From: Petroclostridium xylanilyticum
Lineage (GTDB): Bacteria; Bacillota; Clostridia; SK-Y3
Assembly: GCF_002252565.1 (NCBI RefSeq)
Contig: NZ_NPML01000013.1
Span: 248,001-312,000 of the forward strand
Length of the DNA stretch: 64,000 nt
Direction: 5' to 3'
Of the stretch, positions 42,544 through 51,132 are shown in pieces; the stretch's first letter is position 1, and every line of letters begins with the position of its first letter. The translations under genes and the position numbers were made by a program. Below the pieces are notes generated by a model. That model was not told the DNA's origin, did not search any database, and saw nothing but the letters and a program-made list of their open reading frames with translations.

Positions 42544-43293
42544 CTAATATGTACCCTTTCCTATCGCTGCAGTAACAACAAATATTTCTTTTGCGCCTGC
42601 TTTTTTTAATAATTTGGAACACTCATTTACCGTCATTCCGGTGGTATATACATCATCTACTAATAGTACTTTCATACCCTGTACTATATTTTTATCACTA
42701 ATTTGAAAGACATTCTTGATATTTTCTTGTCTTTGCTGCCGGGTTAATTTGCTCTGAGGTAAGGTCTCTTTTACTTTTAAGAGGATATTTTCTCCCAGGC
42801 GGCACCCTAACTCCTGTGAAATTATCTCTGCCAGCAGTTTTGCCTGATTGAATCCTCTTTCCGATAATCTTTTCTCATGGAGAGGTGTGTATATAATTAT
42901 ATCAAAAGTCGGTAAATTTGTCATTTGTTTTATTTTTTTCAACATTAATTGACCTAAAGTTTTTGCATAGTGCTTTTTTCCAAAAAATTTGAATTTGACA
43001 ATTGCCTCTCTTATAATTCCTTTATACTCGCAAGGAGAAATATTCTGCTTGAAATAATGATGTGCATCCCTGCAGTCCATACATTGTTCAGGACCATAGG
43101 GAGTATCGATAGGCTGGCTGCATGTATTACAAACTTTTCCCTGGATAAAAGGGATTTTGTCATAGCATTCCATACATATTTCCAGTTCCACACCCGGAGA
43201 TAGAATAGTATTGCAGAAAATACATTTGGGTGGGAAAATGAGGTCCAAAATAAAGTCAGTAACACGTCTTATGTACGATGCTTCATTCGGCAT
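42544..43293 (-). CDS. comFC: ComF family phosphoribosyltransferase-like protein
   Basis: A 249-residue ComFC homologue: N-terminal zinc-binding CIFCNTI...CMECYDK and CNTCSQP...CMDCRDA, then a PRTase fold with IIYTPLHEKRLSERGFNQA and the PRPP motif VLLVDDVYTTGMT. The family takes part in DNA uptake for transformation in Bacilli; in clostridia its role is unproven. No comFA helicase gene is adjacent; recD2 takes that place. The ATG at 43293 has GGAG 9 nt upstream. Confidence 0.9.
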   Translation of the reverse strand: MPNEASYIRRVTDFILDLIFPPKCIFCNTILSPGVELEICMECYDKIPFIQGKVCNTCSQPIDTPYGPEQCMDCRDAHHYFKQNISPCEYKGIIREAIVKFKFFGKKHYAKTLGQLMLKKIKQMTNLPTFDIIIYTPLHEKRLSERGFNQAKLLAEIISQELGCRLGENILLKVKETLPQSKLTRQQRQENIKNVFQISDKNIVQGMKVLLVDDVYTTGMTVNECSKLLKKAGAKEIFVVTAAIGKGTY

Positions 43294-43392
43294 AGTCTCA
43301 CACTCCATTTTTTGTGATTGTCCCATCCGCCAGAATTTCAAGGTATAGAATTTCCAAGGCTTGTATCAAATCTTTATCTTTATCTCAAAAAA

Positions 43393-45597
43393 TCAAAGCT
43401 GTTTTCTAAGCTTCTCCGCCAACCCCGAATATCTCTTCATCTCTCTATTATTATCTATCATCATCTTGATGGTACCTTCTTTACCCACAAGTACTACAAG
43501 CTCCCGGGCCCTGGTGAGGGCGGTGTACAAGAGATTTCTTGACATGAGCATGGGAGGACCTGGGAACATGGGCATTACAACAACCGGGAATTCGCTTCCC
43601 TGGCTTTTGTGTACCGTAATTGCATAGGCCAGTTCCAGTTCATCCAGCTGATTGTAGTCGTATTCTACTTTTTTATCATCGTCAAAAATAATGGTCATAG
43701 TGCTTTCTTCGTCATTAATCTTCTGGATATACCCTACATCTCCGTTGAATACTCCCGTACCTTCCTCTTGGTCACTTATTCTTTCCCATCTTATATTATA
43801 ATTGTTTTTAATCTGCATCACCTTGTCGCCTTCACGGAATAGGCAATCACGAAAAACTTTCTCCTTTTTGTCTTTCGACGGAGGATTGAGCACTTTTTGC
43901 AGTTCCGCATTTAAATTTATTATGCCCACCGGAGATTTGCGCATAGGAGTAAGTACCTGAATACTCTGGATGGAATCGTAACCGTAAAATGCCGGAAGCC
44001 TGTGTTTGCAGAGTTCCACAATGGAAGATACAATTTCCGGTGCAGTATCCCTTGCCATAAAGTAAAAATCCTTGTCTTTTACATTAAGTAGAGGGTAGTC
44101 CCCTTTATTAATCCTGTGTGCATTGACAATAATCATGCTTTCCTGGGCCTGCCGGAATATTTCAGTGAGCCTGACAACCTTCACCATACCGCTCTCTATG
44201 ATATCTCTTAAAACATTTCCAGGTCCAACGGAAGGTAATTGGTCTACATCTCCTACCATGACCAGGCGTGCGCCAGGGGTAATTGCTTTTAAAAGACCAT
44301 TCATCAAAAGGATATCTACCATGGAAGTTTCATCAATAATCACTACATCTATATCCAGCGGATTGGACTCATCTCTGGCAAACTGCAACTGGTCTCCCTC
44401 ATCCATATAACCGATCTCCAATAGCCGGTGTATAGTCTTGGCTTCTTTCCCGGTCATTTCTGACATTCTTTTTGATGCTCTCCCTGTGGGAGCTGCCAGC
44501 GCAATAGAGTAACCCCTTTTTTCCATCAGTTTAATAATAGTATTAATTGTTGTAGTCTTACCTGTTCCCGGCCCTCCGGTTATTACCAATACACCATTGC
44601 ACAATGCTTCCTTAACTGCTTCTCTTTGCTGGTCAGCCAGAGTAATACCTATCTCCTGTTCTATATCCGCGATTTCTCTATCAATATCCTGTAATTCTGT
44701 TTGCATTTGTGCAAATGCAATATTCATAAGCCGCCGGGCAACACTCATTTCTGCATGATGGAAAGGAGCAAGATATACCGCTTCCATATCCTTCATTTTC
44801 TCTACATAAACCGATTTATCCACCATCATGGAAATAATGGCATACTCTATCTCCTGGACTGAGACCTGCAATAACTCTGCCGATAATTGTACAAGGACAT
44901 TTTTGGGCAGAAATGTGTGGCCTCCAGAGCTATTATTATAGGTAAGTACATACTTTACCCCGGCTTTTACCCGCTCCACATCATTAAGTTCTATTCCCAT
45001 ACTTAATGCAATCTTGTCAGCAGTCTTGAATCCAATCCCGTATATTTCTTCTGATAATATATAGGGGTTCTTTTTGATTTGGTCTATTGCATCGTTACCA
45101 AATTTTTTATATACTTTTACCGCATAATTCGGGGTAACCCCATACTGCTGCAAAAACATTACAACCTTGCGGACTTCCCTCTGTTCCCAAAAGCTCTGGC
45201 CTATCTCAGCCGCCCTTTTTACACTGATTCCCTTTATCTCCGCCAGACGCTCTGGTTCATTCTCAATAATTTCCAATGTTTTTTCTCCGAACTTGTCCAC
45301 AATTTTCTGGGCAGTAGCTTCACGAATTCCTTTAATAACCCCGGAAGCCAGATATTTCTGGATCATTGCAACGGTGCACGGCAGCACCCTCTCGTAATAT
45401 TCTACCTTGAACTGTTCACCATAGTCATGGTGGGTAACCCAGTTTCCTACCAGCTTGACAGTTTCTCCTACACTAAGATAGGGCATATATCCTACAGCAG
45501 TGACCAGTTCCTTATTATAGTTAATGTCACACACGGTAAAACCGTTGCCTTCATTTACAAAAACTATCTCTTCTACCGTTGCTTCAATCGTTTCCAA
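43393..45597 (-). CDS. recD2: RecD2-type ATP-dependent DNA helicase
   Basis: A 734-residue 5'-3' helicase of superfamily 1B. N-terminal OB-like region (TIEATVEEIVFVNEGNGFTV), helix-hairpin-helix segments (IKGISVKRAAEIG, YGIGFKTADKIA), Walker A ITGGPGTGKTTT near residue 340, Walker B VVIIDETSMVD and the final VHKSQGSEFPVVV and LLYTALTRARELV. RecD2 works in mismatch repair and replication stress in species without RecBC. The start is a TTG with no proper ribosome site; an IS607 element ends about ten bases upstream and may have displaced the native promoter and site. Confidence 0.94.
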   Translation of the reverse strand: METIEATVEEIVFVNEGNGFTVCDINYNKELVTAVGYMPYLSVGETVKLVGNWVTHHDYGEQFKVEYYERVLPCTVAMIQKYLASGVIKGIREATAQKIVDKFGEKTLEIIENEPERLAEIKGISVKRAAEIGQSFWEQREVRKVVMFLQQYGVTPNYAVKVYKKFGNDAIDQIKKNPYILSEEIYGIGFKTADKIALSMGIELNDVERVKAGVKYVLTYNNSSGGHTFLPKNVLVQLSAELLQVSVQEIEYAIISMMVDKSVYVEKMKDMEAVYLAPFHHAEMSVARRLMNIAFAQMQTELQDIDREIADIEQEIGITLADQQREAVKEALCNGVLVITGGPGTGKTTTINTIIKLMEKRGYSIALAAPTGRASKRMSEMTGKEAKTIHRLLEIGYMDEGDQLQFARDESNPLDIDVVIIDETSMVDILLMNGLLKAITPGARLVMVGDVDQLPSVGPGNVLRDIIESGMVKVVRLTEIFRQAQESMIIVNAHRINKGDYPLLNVKDKDFYFMARDTAPEIVSSIVELCKHRLPAFYGYDSIQSIQVLTPMRKSPVGIINLNAELQKVLNPPSKDKKEKVFRDCLFREGDKVMQIKNNYNIRWERISDQEEGTGVFNGDVGYIQKINDEESTMTIIFDDDKKVEYDYNQLDELELAYAITVHKSQGSEFPVVVMPMFPGPPMLMSRNLLYTALTRARELVVLVGKEGTIKMMIDNNREMKRYSGLAEKLRKQL

Positions 45598-45604
45598 TCC
45601 TTAG

Positions 45605-45800
45605 TCCCGTTATAAGAAACTTATAAAAAGTTATAAATTTTATAGCTTTTATGTTCTTTTCCTTATTCCTAGAGTCCGCTTTCGGAATCCTACTTGCGTT
45701 TGGTATGACTCTCCAAAGGCTTAAATTCCGATGTAACGACACCGTACATACCAACATAATTCGTTAAGTGAATTATGCTGATTTTCCATATTTCATTAGA
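45605..45800 (-). ncRNA. Candidate omega RNA (right-end RNA) of TnpB
   Basis: TnpB nucleases use an RNA made from the 3' end of tnpB and the transposon right end as guide. This stretch covers the tnpB 3' end and 160 bases beyond it, is markedly more GC-rich than the gene and has paired segments (for example GAATCCT...AGGATTC-type pieces around 45680). The guide would be the first 15-20 bases past the element end, i.e. into recD2. No sequence test of the RNA was possible. Confidence 0.4.
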
Positions 45801-46987
45801 TTTATAGCTGCATTTATATCTCTGTCATGCATTATTCCACATTCAGGACACACCCATTTTCTTGTTGATAAAGACATCTTATCTAAAATATATCCACATT
45901 CACTACATGTCTTGCTTGATGGATAATACCTGTCTGCTACTATAAACCTAATATGATTCCATTTACATTTATATTCCATTATTCTACGAAACTCGCTAAA
46001 CATTTGTTCTTGTACGGATTTTGCTAATTTATGGTTTTTAACCATACCTTTAATATTTAAATTTTCCATACACACAAACTCTGGCTTGGCTTTCACCAGT
46101 TTAGCAGTTTCTTGATGTAAATAATTTGTACGAATGTCTTTTATTTTTTTATGGACTTTACGAATAAGGCACTCCAACTTAATAATGTTTTTAGTTTTCT
46201 TATAACGGTTTACACCTCCTTCTTTTTGTTTTTCATATTTTCTTGATAATTTACGTTGGAGTCTTTTTAATTTTTTATTTAATCTTCTTATTTCTTGACT
46301 CTTATTAATATTAGGTATTTTTCTACCATCATTAATTACTGCTAAATCTTTAACTCCTAAGTCAATGCCTATTCCATCTGAATACTTTTGGTTGTTGGTA
46401 GGTTTATAATCAATACTTACGGTTATAAACCAATTAAAACCATCAAATTTTATTCTTGGATTATAAAATTTTTCCGCTGTTTGTAATTCGATTCTATTTT
46501 CAGATAGTTTAATCCATCCTATCTTTTCAAGTTTTACTTTATCACCTTTAAATTTTAAATGTCCTAAATCTTCTCTGTGATAAAACCCTTGTTGTACATC
46601 TTTTTTGCTTTTAAATTTTGGATGTCCTTCTAAATCATAAACTGTCAATTGTCTACCTTGTCTTAATGCTTTTTTCTTAGTTTTTTCAGAATAATGTTTA
46701 TTTTCTATTCTGAAAAAGTTTTTATAAGCTATGCATAAATCCTTTATTGCTTGTTTTGGTATTTGTGCTGAAACTTCATTTAACCAATTATATTCAGGAT
46801 TTTTCTTTAGTTGTGTTAGTTCCTTTCTTAACTCTTCATCGTTTATAAACTTGCCACCGTTTTTAAAATTTTCTAATTGCTTAGATAAAGCCCAATTATA
46901 AGCCCATCGTGCTACATCTGCACATTTCTTTAATAAAGTCTTTTGTTTATTGTTAGGTAATAATTGTACTCTAATTGTCTTTATCAT
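45773..46987 (-). CDS. tnpB: RNA-guided endonuclease TnpB
   Basis: A 404-residue TnpB, the compact ancestor-type relative of Cas12. N-terminal helix-turn-helix region, then split RuvC with Asp209 in GIGIDLGVKDLAV, Glu308 in FVCMENLNIKGM and Asp390 in HDRDINAAINL, and a four-cysteine zinc finger (CSEC...CPEC, Cys361, 364, 380, 383). All catalytic residues are present and the frame is intact. TnpB cuts the empty donor or target site and keeps the transposon in the genome. It overlaps the 3' end of the broken tnpA. Confidence 0.93.
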   Translation of the reverse strand: MIKTIRVQLLPNNKQKTLLKKCADVARWAYNWALSKQLENFKNGGKFINDEELRKELTQLKKNPEYNWLNEVSAQIPKQAIKDLCIAYKNFFRIENKHYSEKTKKKALRQGRQLTVYDLEGHPKFKSKKDVQQGFYHREDLGHLKFKGDKVKLEKIGWIKLSENRIELQTAEKFYNPRIKFDGFNWFITVSIDYKPTNNQKYSDGIGIDLGVKDLAVINDGRKIPNINKSQEIRRLNKKLKRLQRKLSRKYEKQKEGGVNRYKKTKNIIKLECLIRKVHKKIKDIRTNYLHQETAKLVKAKPEFVCMENLNIKGMVKNHKLAKSVQEQMFSEFRRIMEYKCKWNHIRFIVADRYYPSSKTCSECGYILDKMSLSTRKWVCPECGIMHDRDINAAINLMKYGKSA

Positions 46988-47366
46988 CTTCGGTCAACTC
47001 CTCAATCATTTTACGTGCTTTGTTTGCTCTTTTACCTTGAAGTTTACAAGAAAATACAGTTATTATTTGCACTAAATCTTCAACAAGTTCTTGTTGTTCA
47101 GTTTTTTCTGTACTATCTATTACTTCAATTTCACATCCATACAGATTAGATATATATTCCACCAATTCAAAACCAAATCTTAACAATCTATCTTTTTTAA
47201 TATTTAATACTTGTTTTAATTGGTCATGCGAATAATATCTATATCCATTAGCACCTGTATGATGTGGAATAAGTAATCCTTTTTTGTCCCAGTTTCTTAA
47301 TGTTTGAGGAGTTTTTCCAACTAATTTAGAAAACTCATGTATAGTATAATACTTCACATTAACCAC
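46971..47366 (-). pseudogene. tnpA: IS607 TnpA serine recombinase lacking its catalytic core
   Basis: The 131-residue product keeps the MerR-like DNA-binding start (YYTIHEFSKLVGKTPQTLRNW) in parts, up to VLNIKK, and then jumps directly to DRLLRFGFELVEYI and the C-terminal QELVEDLVQIITVF. Full-length IS607 recombinases are about 200-215 residues; the missing 80 residues contain the YCRVSS catalytic serine. The deletion is in frame, so a protein may still be made that could bind the ends but not recombine them. Confidence 0.85.
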
Positions 47367-47523
47367 CTCTAATTGTATTAGACTATACTAAATTATAAAT
47401 GTCAACATTAATTTATGACTTTTTATAACTTTTTATTAACTGTTGTCAATCCCTATAAAACAGGCTTATTTGTTTTAAGTATACATCATTTGAAGGCTGG
47501 AGTGAAGGAGTTTTTATATAAAT

Positions 47524-47700
47524 ATGAAAATAGTGGGGAGTGAGGAGTAAAACCGAAACCACAAAAAAAGTCCGTTTTAGCAGGAAGAAGGGATGCGACT
47601 TGGGGACGGTTCGTCTGTCGAATGCGCTTTTCATGCGACTGAGGAACCGTCCCCATGTCGAAGCCCTGAGCAATCAAGCATATTTTCATCATTATTTGTG
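47524..47700. repeat. Composite dispersed repeat
   Basis: No gene lies in 47451-47712 apart from this element. It starts ATGAAAATAGT, continues with heptamers GGGGAGT and GAGGAGT, then the 32-bp module also found at 1645-1676 (47554-47585), then a REP-like inverted pair (GGGGACGGTTC at about 47602 facing GGAACCGTCCCC at 47643), and ends ATATTTTCATCATTATTTGTG. Both ends recur in the insertion at 56114-56218 within the PMT gene. Short ORFs here are accidental. Confidence 0.8.
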
Positions 47701-47712
47701 CCGTTTACTTTA

Positions 47713-48066
47713 TTAATGTATTATTTTCTGTAGTATTTTCATATACCCTTCACTATCAGTAACCTGAATGAAATCATATTCTCCACAGAGTTTATTCAGT
47801 ATTTTCAACGTATCGTCGGTTGAACCCATGTCGACTACTAAAATATTGGGTACGGTCCCCCCGTGATGATTATTCAAGCTCCGCCATACAATCGACCGGA
47901 TGATCCCCTCTATTGTGTCTTGCTGATTTTTAACGGTAACAATTATGTATATATCATCTTTTTTATACTGTATGCCAGTTAAAGTATTATAGATATTAAA
48001 TCCCATCTGGATTGCACCGTACACAGCAAAGAAACAAACCAGGGATTGAATAAGAATGTCCAGCAT
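47713..48066 (-). CDS. Small membrane-associated glycosyltransferase-fold protein
   Basis: A 117-residue protein with one N-terminal hydrophobic helix (residues 5-25) and a GT-A-like half domain: DIYIIVTVKNQQDTIEG followed by VPNILVVDMGSTDDTLKIL. It lacks the second half of a GT2 enzyme, so transfer activity is doubtful. Similar short proteins are known to me near metK in other clostridia, without function. It begins about 200 bases downstream of the metK stop. Confidence 0.7.
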   Translation of the reverse strand: MLDILIQSLVCFFAVYGAIQMGFNIYNTLTGIQYKKDDIYIIVTVKNQQDTIEGIIRSIVWRSLNNHHGGTVPNILVVDMGSTDDTLKILNKLCGEYDFIQVTDSEGYMKILQKIIH

Positions 48067-48155
48067 GTTGCATCACCCCACTACTACTATATGCGGATGC
48101 TGTTGTTTTGGTGAAACCTTGTTTTTTGTACTTTATTTGCAGTATGGGCGTTTGT

Positions 48156-48210
48156 AAAAAAATAAACAAAAACCTATCATTGGAGTTATCAAAAAAATTC
48201 CAATGATAGG
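48156..48210 (-). terminator. Terminator of metK
   Basis: A 12-bp stem CCTATCATTGGA facing TCCAATGATAGG with an A-rich loop, followed on the minus strand by a long T-rich run (complement of 48156-48172). Confidence 0.85.
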
Positions 48211-48270
48211 CTTAGTTATGTTTCTGAAATTACATGGAACGCACCAAGTATTTTACATATCTCAATTCTA

Positions 48271-49461
48271 TTAAAGGCTTGCTTCCTTCTTAAGTATTTC
48301 CGCCTTATCTGTTCTCTCCCATGGAAGATCTACGTCTGTTCTTCCGAAGTGTCCGTAAGCAGCGGTTTGTTTGTATATTGGTCTTCTCAGGTCAAGAGTC
48401 TTGATAATGCCGGCAGGTCTCAGGTCAAAATGCTTAACAATGAGCTCTTGGATCTTTTCTTCCGGAATCTTTGCAGTTCCGAAGGTTTCTACCAATACTG
48501 AAACAGGCTTTGCTACACCGATAGCATATGCAAGCTGTACTTCACATTTTCTTGCCAATCCGGCAGCTACAACGTTCTTTGCAACATATCTTGCAGCATA
48601 GGCAGCAGATCTGTCAACTTTTGTAGGATCTTTTCCTGAGAAAGCGCCGCCTCCGTGACGAGCATATCCACCATAAGTATCTACGATAATCTTTCTTCCT
48701 GTTAAGCCTGCATCTCCCTGTGGTCCTCCTACAACAAACCTTCCGGTTGGGTTGATAAAATATTTGGTCTGCGCATCCAATAACTCTGCAGGAACAGAAG
48801 GCTTAACTACATGCTCCATGATATCCTTTTCAATTGTATCATGATCCACTTCAGGACTGTGTTGGGTGGATACGACAATTGTATCTATTCTAACAGGTCT
48901 GTCATCTTCATATTCAACAGTTACCTGAGTCTTTCCATCCGGACGGAGATATTCAAGAGTACCATTCTTTCTTACTTCAGCCAGTTTTCTTGCCATTCTA
49001 TGTGCAAGTGCAATAGGCATAGGCATTAATTCAGGGGTTTCATCACAAGCGAAGCCAAACATCATTCCCTGATCTCCTGCACCTATCGCAGCTATCTCTT
49101 CTTCACTCATTTCACCTTTTTTAGCTTCCAACGCTCTATCAACCCCCATAGCAATGTCAGGGGATTGCTCGTCTATTGCAGTCAAAACAGCACACGTATC
49201 ACAGTCAAAGCCATATTTTGCTCTATCATAACCTATTCCACGAATTGTTTCTCTTACGATTTTGGGGATATCTACATAACAGCTGGTGGTAATTTCTCCT
49301 GCTACCAATACCAGCCCGGTAGTAACAGATGTTTCGCAGGCTACTCTTGCCATTGGGTCCTTTTCAAATATTGCGTCCAAAACAGCATCAGAAATTTGAT
49401 CGCAGATTTTATCTGGATGTCCCTCAGTAACAGATTCTGATGTAAATAACTTTCTCGACAT
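48271..49461 (-). CDS. metK: S-adenosylmethionine synthase
   Basis: MetK makes SAM from methionine and ATP. The 396-residue protein has [20 protein letters not shown] at the start, [16 protein letters not shown] (the GAGDQG loop) and [19 protein letters not shown] in the C-terminal domain, the P-loop-like methionine adenosyltransferase motif. Full length. AAAGGAGAG precedes the start. The upstream SAM-I riboswitch with terminator controls it by its own product. Confidence 0.97.
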   Translation of the reverse strand: MSRKLFTSESVTEGHPDKICDQISDAVLDAIFEKDPMARVACETSVTTGLVLVAGEITTSCYVDIPKIVRETIRGIGYDRAKYGFDCDTCAVLTAIDEQSPDIAMGVDRALEAKKGEMSEEEIAAIGAGDQGMMFGFACDETPELMPMPIALAHRMARKLAEVRKNGTLEYLRPDGKTQVTVEYEDDRPVRIDTIVVSTQHSPEVDHDTIEKDIMEHVVKPSVPAELLDAQTKYFINPTGRFVVGGPQGDAGLTGRKIIVDTYGGYARHGGGAFSGKDPTKVDRSAAYAARYVAKNVVAAGLARKCEVQLAYAIGVAKPVSVLVETFGTAKIPEEKIQELIVKHFDLRPAGIIKTLDLRRPIYKQTAAYGHFGRTDVDLPWERTDKAEILKKEASL

Positions 49462-49490
49462 ATAACGTTCTCTCCTTTTATAAAAATATT

Positions 49491-49519
49491 AAACCCCTCT
49501 TGCTGACAGTAAGAGGGGG
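49491..49519 (-). terminator. Riboswitch-controlled terminator before metK
   Basis: CCCCTCTT and AAGAGGGG form a stem of 8 or more pairs between the SAM aptamer and the metK ribosome site, followed by TTTAATATTTTT on the minus strand. It is the expression platform of the S-box. Confidence 0.85.
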
Positions 49520-49529
49520 TAATTAACCA

Positions 49530-49640
49530 CACTTTCTCCTCATCTCTCAGAACATTTATTCTGAAGGAATTGGCACCTTCGCTGACGCAGGTTGCCGGGT
49601 TTCACAGGGCCCTGTCCCTCCACCTCTCTTGATAAGGAAA
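49530..49640 (-). promoter_or_regulatory. SAM-I (S-box) riboswitch
   Basis: On the minus strand the S-box consensus is nearly complete: CTTATCAAGAGAGGTGGAGG, then GGGCCCTGTGAAACCCGGCA, AAGGTGCCAATTCC and the closing AGAGATGAG. P1 pairs CCTTATC with GATGAGG. SAM binding should stabilise the downstream terminator and switch metK off. Confidence 0.96.
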
Positions 49641-49699
49641 CAATTATTATTAATTTAATTCGAGTATAATATAGCATATATCGACAAAATAGTCAACCA

Positions 49700-50170
49700 T
49701 TAAAATATATGATAGCTTATACTCATTACCAAAATACCGGCAGCAATTACCCCTAAGGATATAGCCGGTATCGCATATTTCATTCTCATATCCAGCATCG
49801 CTGCTATCATAGCCCCCGTCCATGCCCCGGTACCCGGAAAAGGAATTGCAACAAATATAAACAATCCAAAAGCACTATACTTCATTACCGTTTCAGCTTT
49901 CTTCATGGTTCTCTGCTCAATCCGTTGTATTATTCCTTGAAAGTATTTGGTTTTCCTTAAAAATGAGAACAGCGGCCGCATATATATAATAATAAATGGT
50001 ATTGGTATTAGATTTCCCAACACACTTAATATATATACTACTTTCCAGTCCATATTCATCGCCATACCTACCGGAATGGCTCCTCGCAATTCCAATACAG
50101 GCACTGCAGCTATTGCGAGAACTGTTAACTCATTACGTAATTGTCCAAAGATTTCAGAAATAAACTCCAT
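49700..50170 (-). CDS. Small multidrug export family membrane protein
   Basis: A 156-residue integral membrane protein of the PF06695 (Sm_multidrug_ex) family. Residues 20-35 have ELRGAIPVGMAMNMDWK, a central charged loop (RKTKYFQGIIQRIEQRTMKKAE, in parts) and PFPGTGAWTGAMIAAML, the family signature, followed by two further helices. Four membrane segments in all. The name reflects an early report; function is not established. Single gene between the riboswitch and a repeat. Confidence 0.85.
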   Translation of the reverse strand: MEFISEIFGQLRNELTVLAIAAVPVLELRGAIPVGMAMNMDWKVVYILSVLGNLIPIPFIIIYMRPLFSFLRKTKYFQGIIQRIEQRTMKKAETVMKYSAFGLFIFVAIPFPGTGAWTGAMIAAMLDMRMKYAIPAISLGVIAAGILVMSISYHIF

Positions 50171-50248
50171 GTACTGTACCTCTTTATAAAATGATAAAAA
50201 TATTTTTACTATATAAGTATTACTAAGTACTTTACATTGTCTATTTTA

Positions 50249-50317
50249 GTTCACAGTTCACGGTTCACGGTATTTTCTTGGCTAATTTCTGTGAACTGAG
50301 AACTGTGAACCGTGAAC
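50249..50317. repeat. Heptamer tandem repeat, GTTCACR type, copy C
   Basis: GTTCACA, GTTCACG, GTTCACG and, after a 21-nt spacer of different sequence from copies A and B, GTGAACT, GAGAACT, GTGAACC, GTGAAC. It lies in the gap between the exporter gene and phoU. Confidence 0.88.
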
Positions 50318-50438
50318 AAAATAACAATAATGTAACATACTTAGTGTTATTTATATATTAAACTGTGTAATGATTTCCGCCTATTTTCCCTCACTATTTT
50401 AATATATACGCAAATAAAAAGCAAATGTTTATTTAAAC

Positions 50439-51098
50439 TCACGTATTTAAACTCTCATGCCTTCCGGTAATAATATAAATTACCCATTCCCCCAGGTTTG
50501 TTGCATGGTCAGCGATTTTTTCTATATATTTGACTATAAATATAAAGGTGGTAGCCTGATTGATATTCTGAGGGTTTTTTCTCATAAGTTCCTGCAAATC
50601 GTTAATAATGGACTCAAAATAATTATCTACGGTACTATCCTTGGAACAAACATCCTCTGCCATTTTTATATCATTATTGATGTATGCATCTATAGCGCTC
50701 CTAACCATATCACGGGCTACGGATGCCATTTTAGGAATATTTACCAACGGTTTTATATATTCTTCATCTGCAATCTTTAGTATAAGTTCGCTAATATCTG
50801 CAGAATGGTCAGCAATTCTCTCCAGGTCAGTGATCATTTTCAATATGGATGTAATCAGTCTTAAATCCTTTGCCAGGGGCTGCTGGGTAGCTATCAACCT
50901 GATGCACTTTTTTTCTATGGCTCTTTCCATCTCATCTATTTCGTCATCCTGTTGTATTACCTTTTGTGCCAGTTCTTTATCTTTTTGTTTTAAAGCAAGA
51001 ATAGCTTCTTCAATAGACTTCTCTACCAAACTTGCCATACGTACAACATCATAGTGCAAATCCCGCAAACTTTCATCAAATCCATGCCTTGTACTCAT
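50439..51098 (-). CDS. phoU: Phosphate signalling protein PhoU
   Basis: A 219-residue two-fold helical bundle with the PhoU metal-binding pattern in each half (DEIDEMERAIEKKCIRLIAT... and ...DSTVDNYFESIINDL). PhoU links Pst transporter state to PhoR and represses the pho response when phosphate is plentiful. It is the last gene of the phoP-phoR-phoU set; no pst genes lie in the window, which is unusual since phoU normally closes a pst operon. Confidence 0.93.
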   Translation of the reverse strand: MSTRHGFDESLRDLHYDVVRMASLVEKSIEEAILALKQKDKELAQKVIQQDDEIDEMERAIEKKCIRLIATQQPLAKDLRLITSILKMITDLERIADHSADISELILKIADEEYIKPLVNIPKMASVARDMVRSAIDAYINNDIKMAEDVCSKDSTVDNYFESIINDLQELMRKNPQNINQATTFIFIVKYIEKIADHATNLGEWVIYIITGRHESLNT

Positions 51099-51132
51099 GC
51101 CTTTCCCCCCTTATGCTAAATTTGTTAAATAA

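Larger units (their letters stand above)
45605..47450 (-). mobile_element. IS607-type transposon, tnpA internally deleted
   Basis: Element with a tnpA-like gene and tnpB overlapping by 17 bases. Matching subterminal sequences in inverted arrangement, AAAAAGTTATAAA on one side (about 45630) and its complement TTTATAACTTTTT on the other (about 47415), support ends near 45605 and 47450; exact borders are uncertain because IS607 elements lack terminal inverted repeats and target duplications. It lies between recD2 and the repeat region upstream of it. Confidence 0.7.

Noticed and set aside
47446-47692. Two short minus-strand ORFs of about 70 codons in the gap after the IS607 element
   Set aside because: They consist almost wholly of the composite repeat; the same peptide FTPHSPLF appears in the PMT gene only because the repeat is inserted there.
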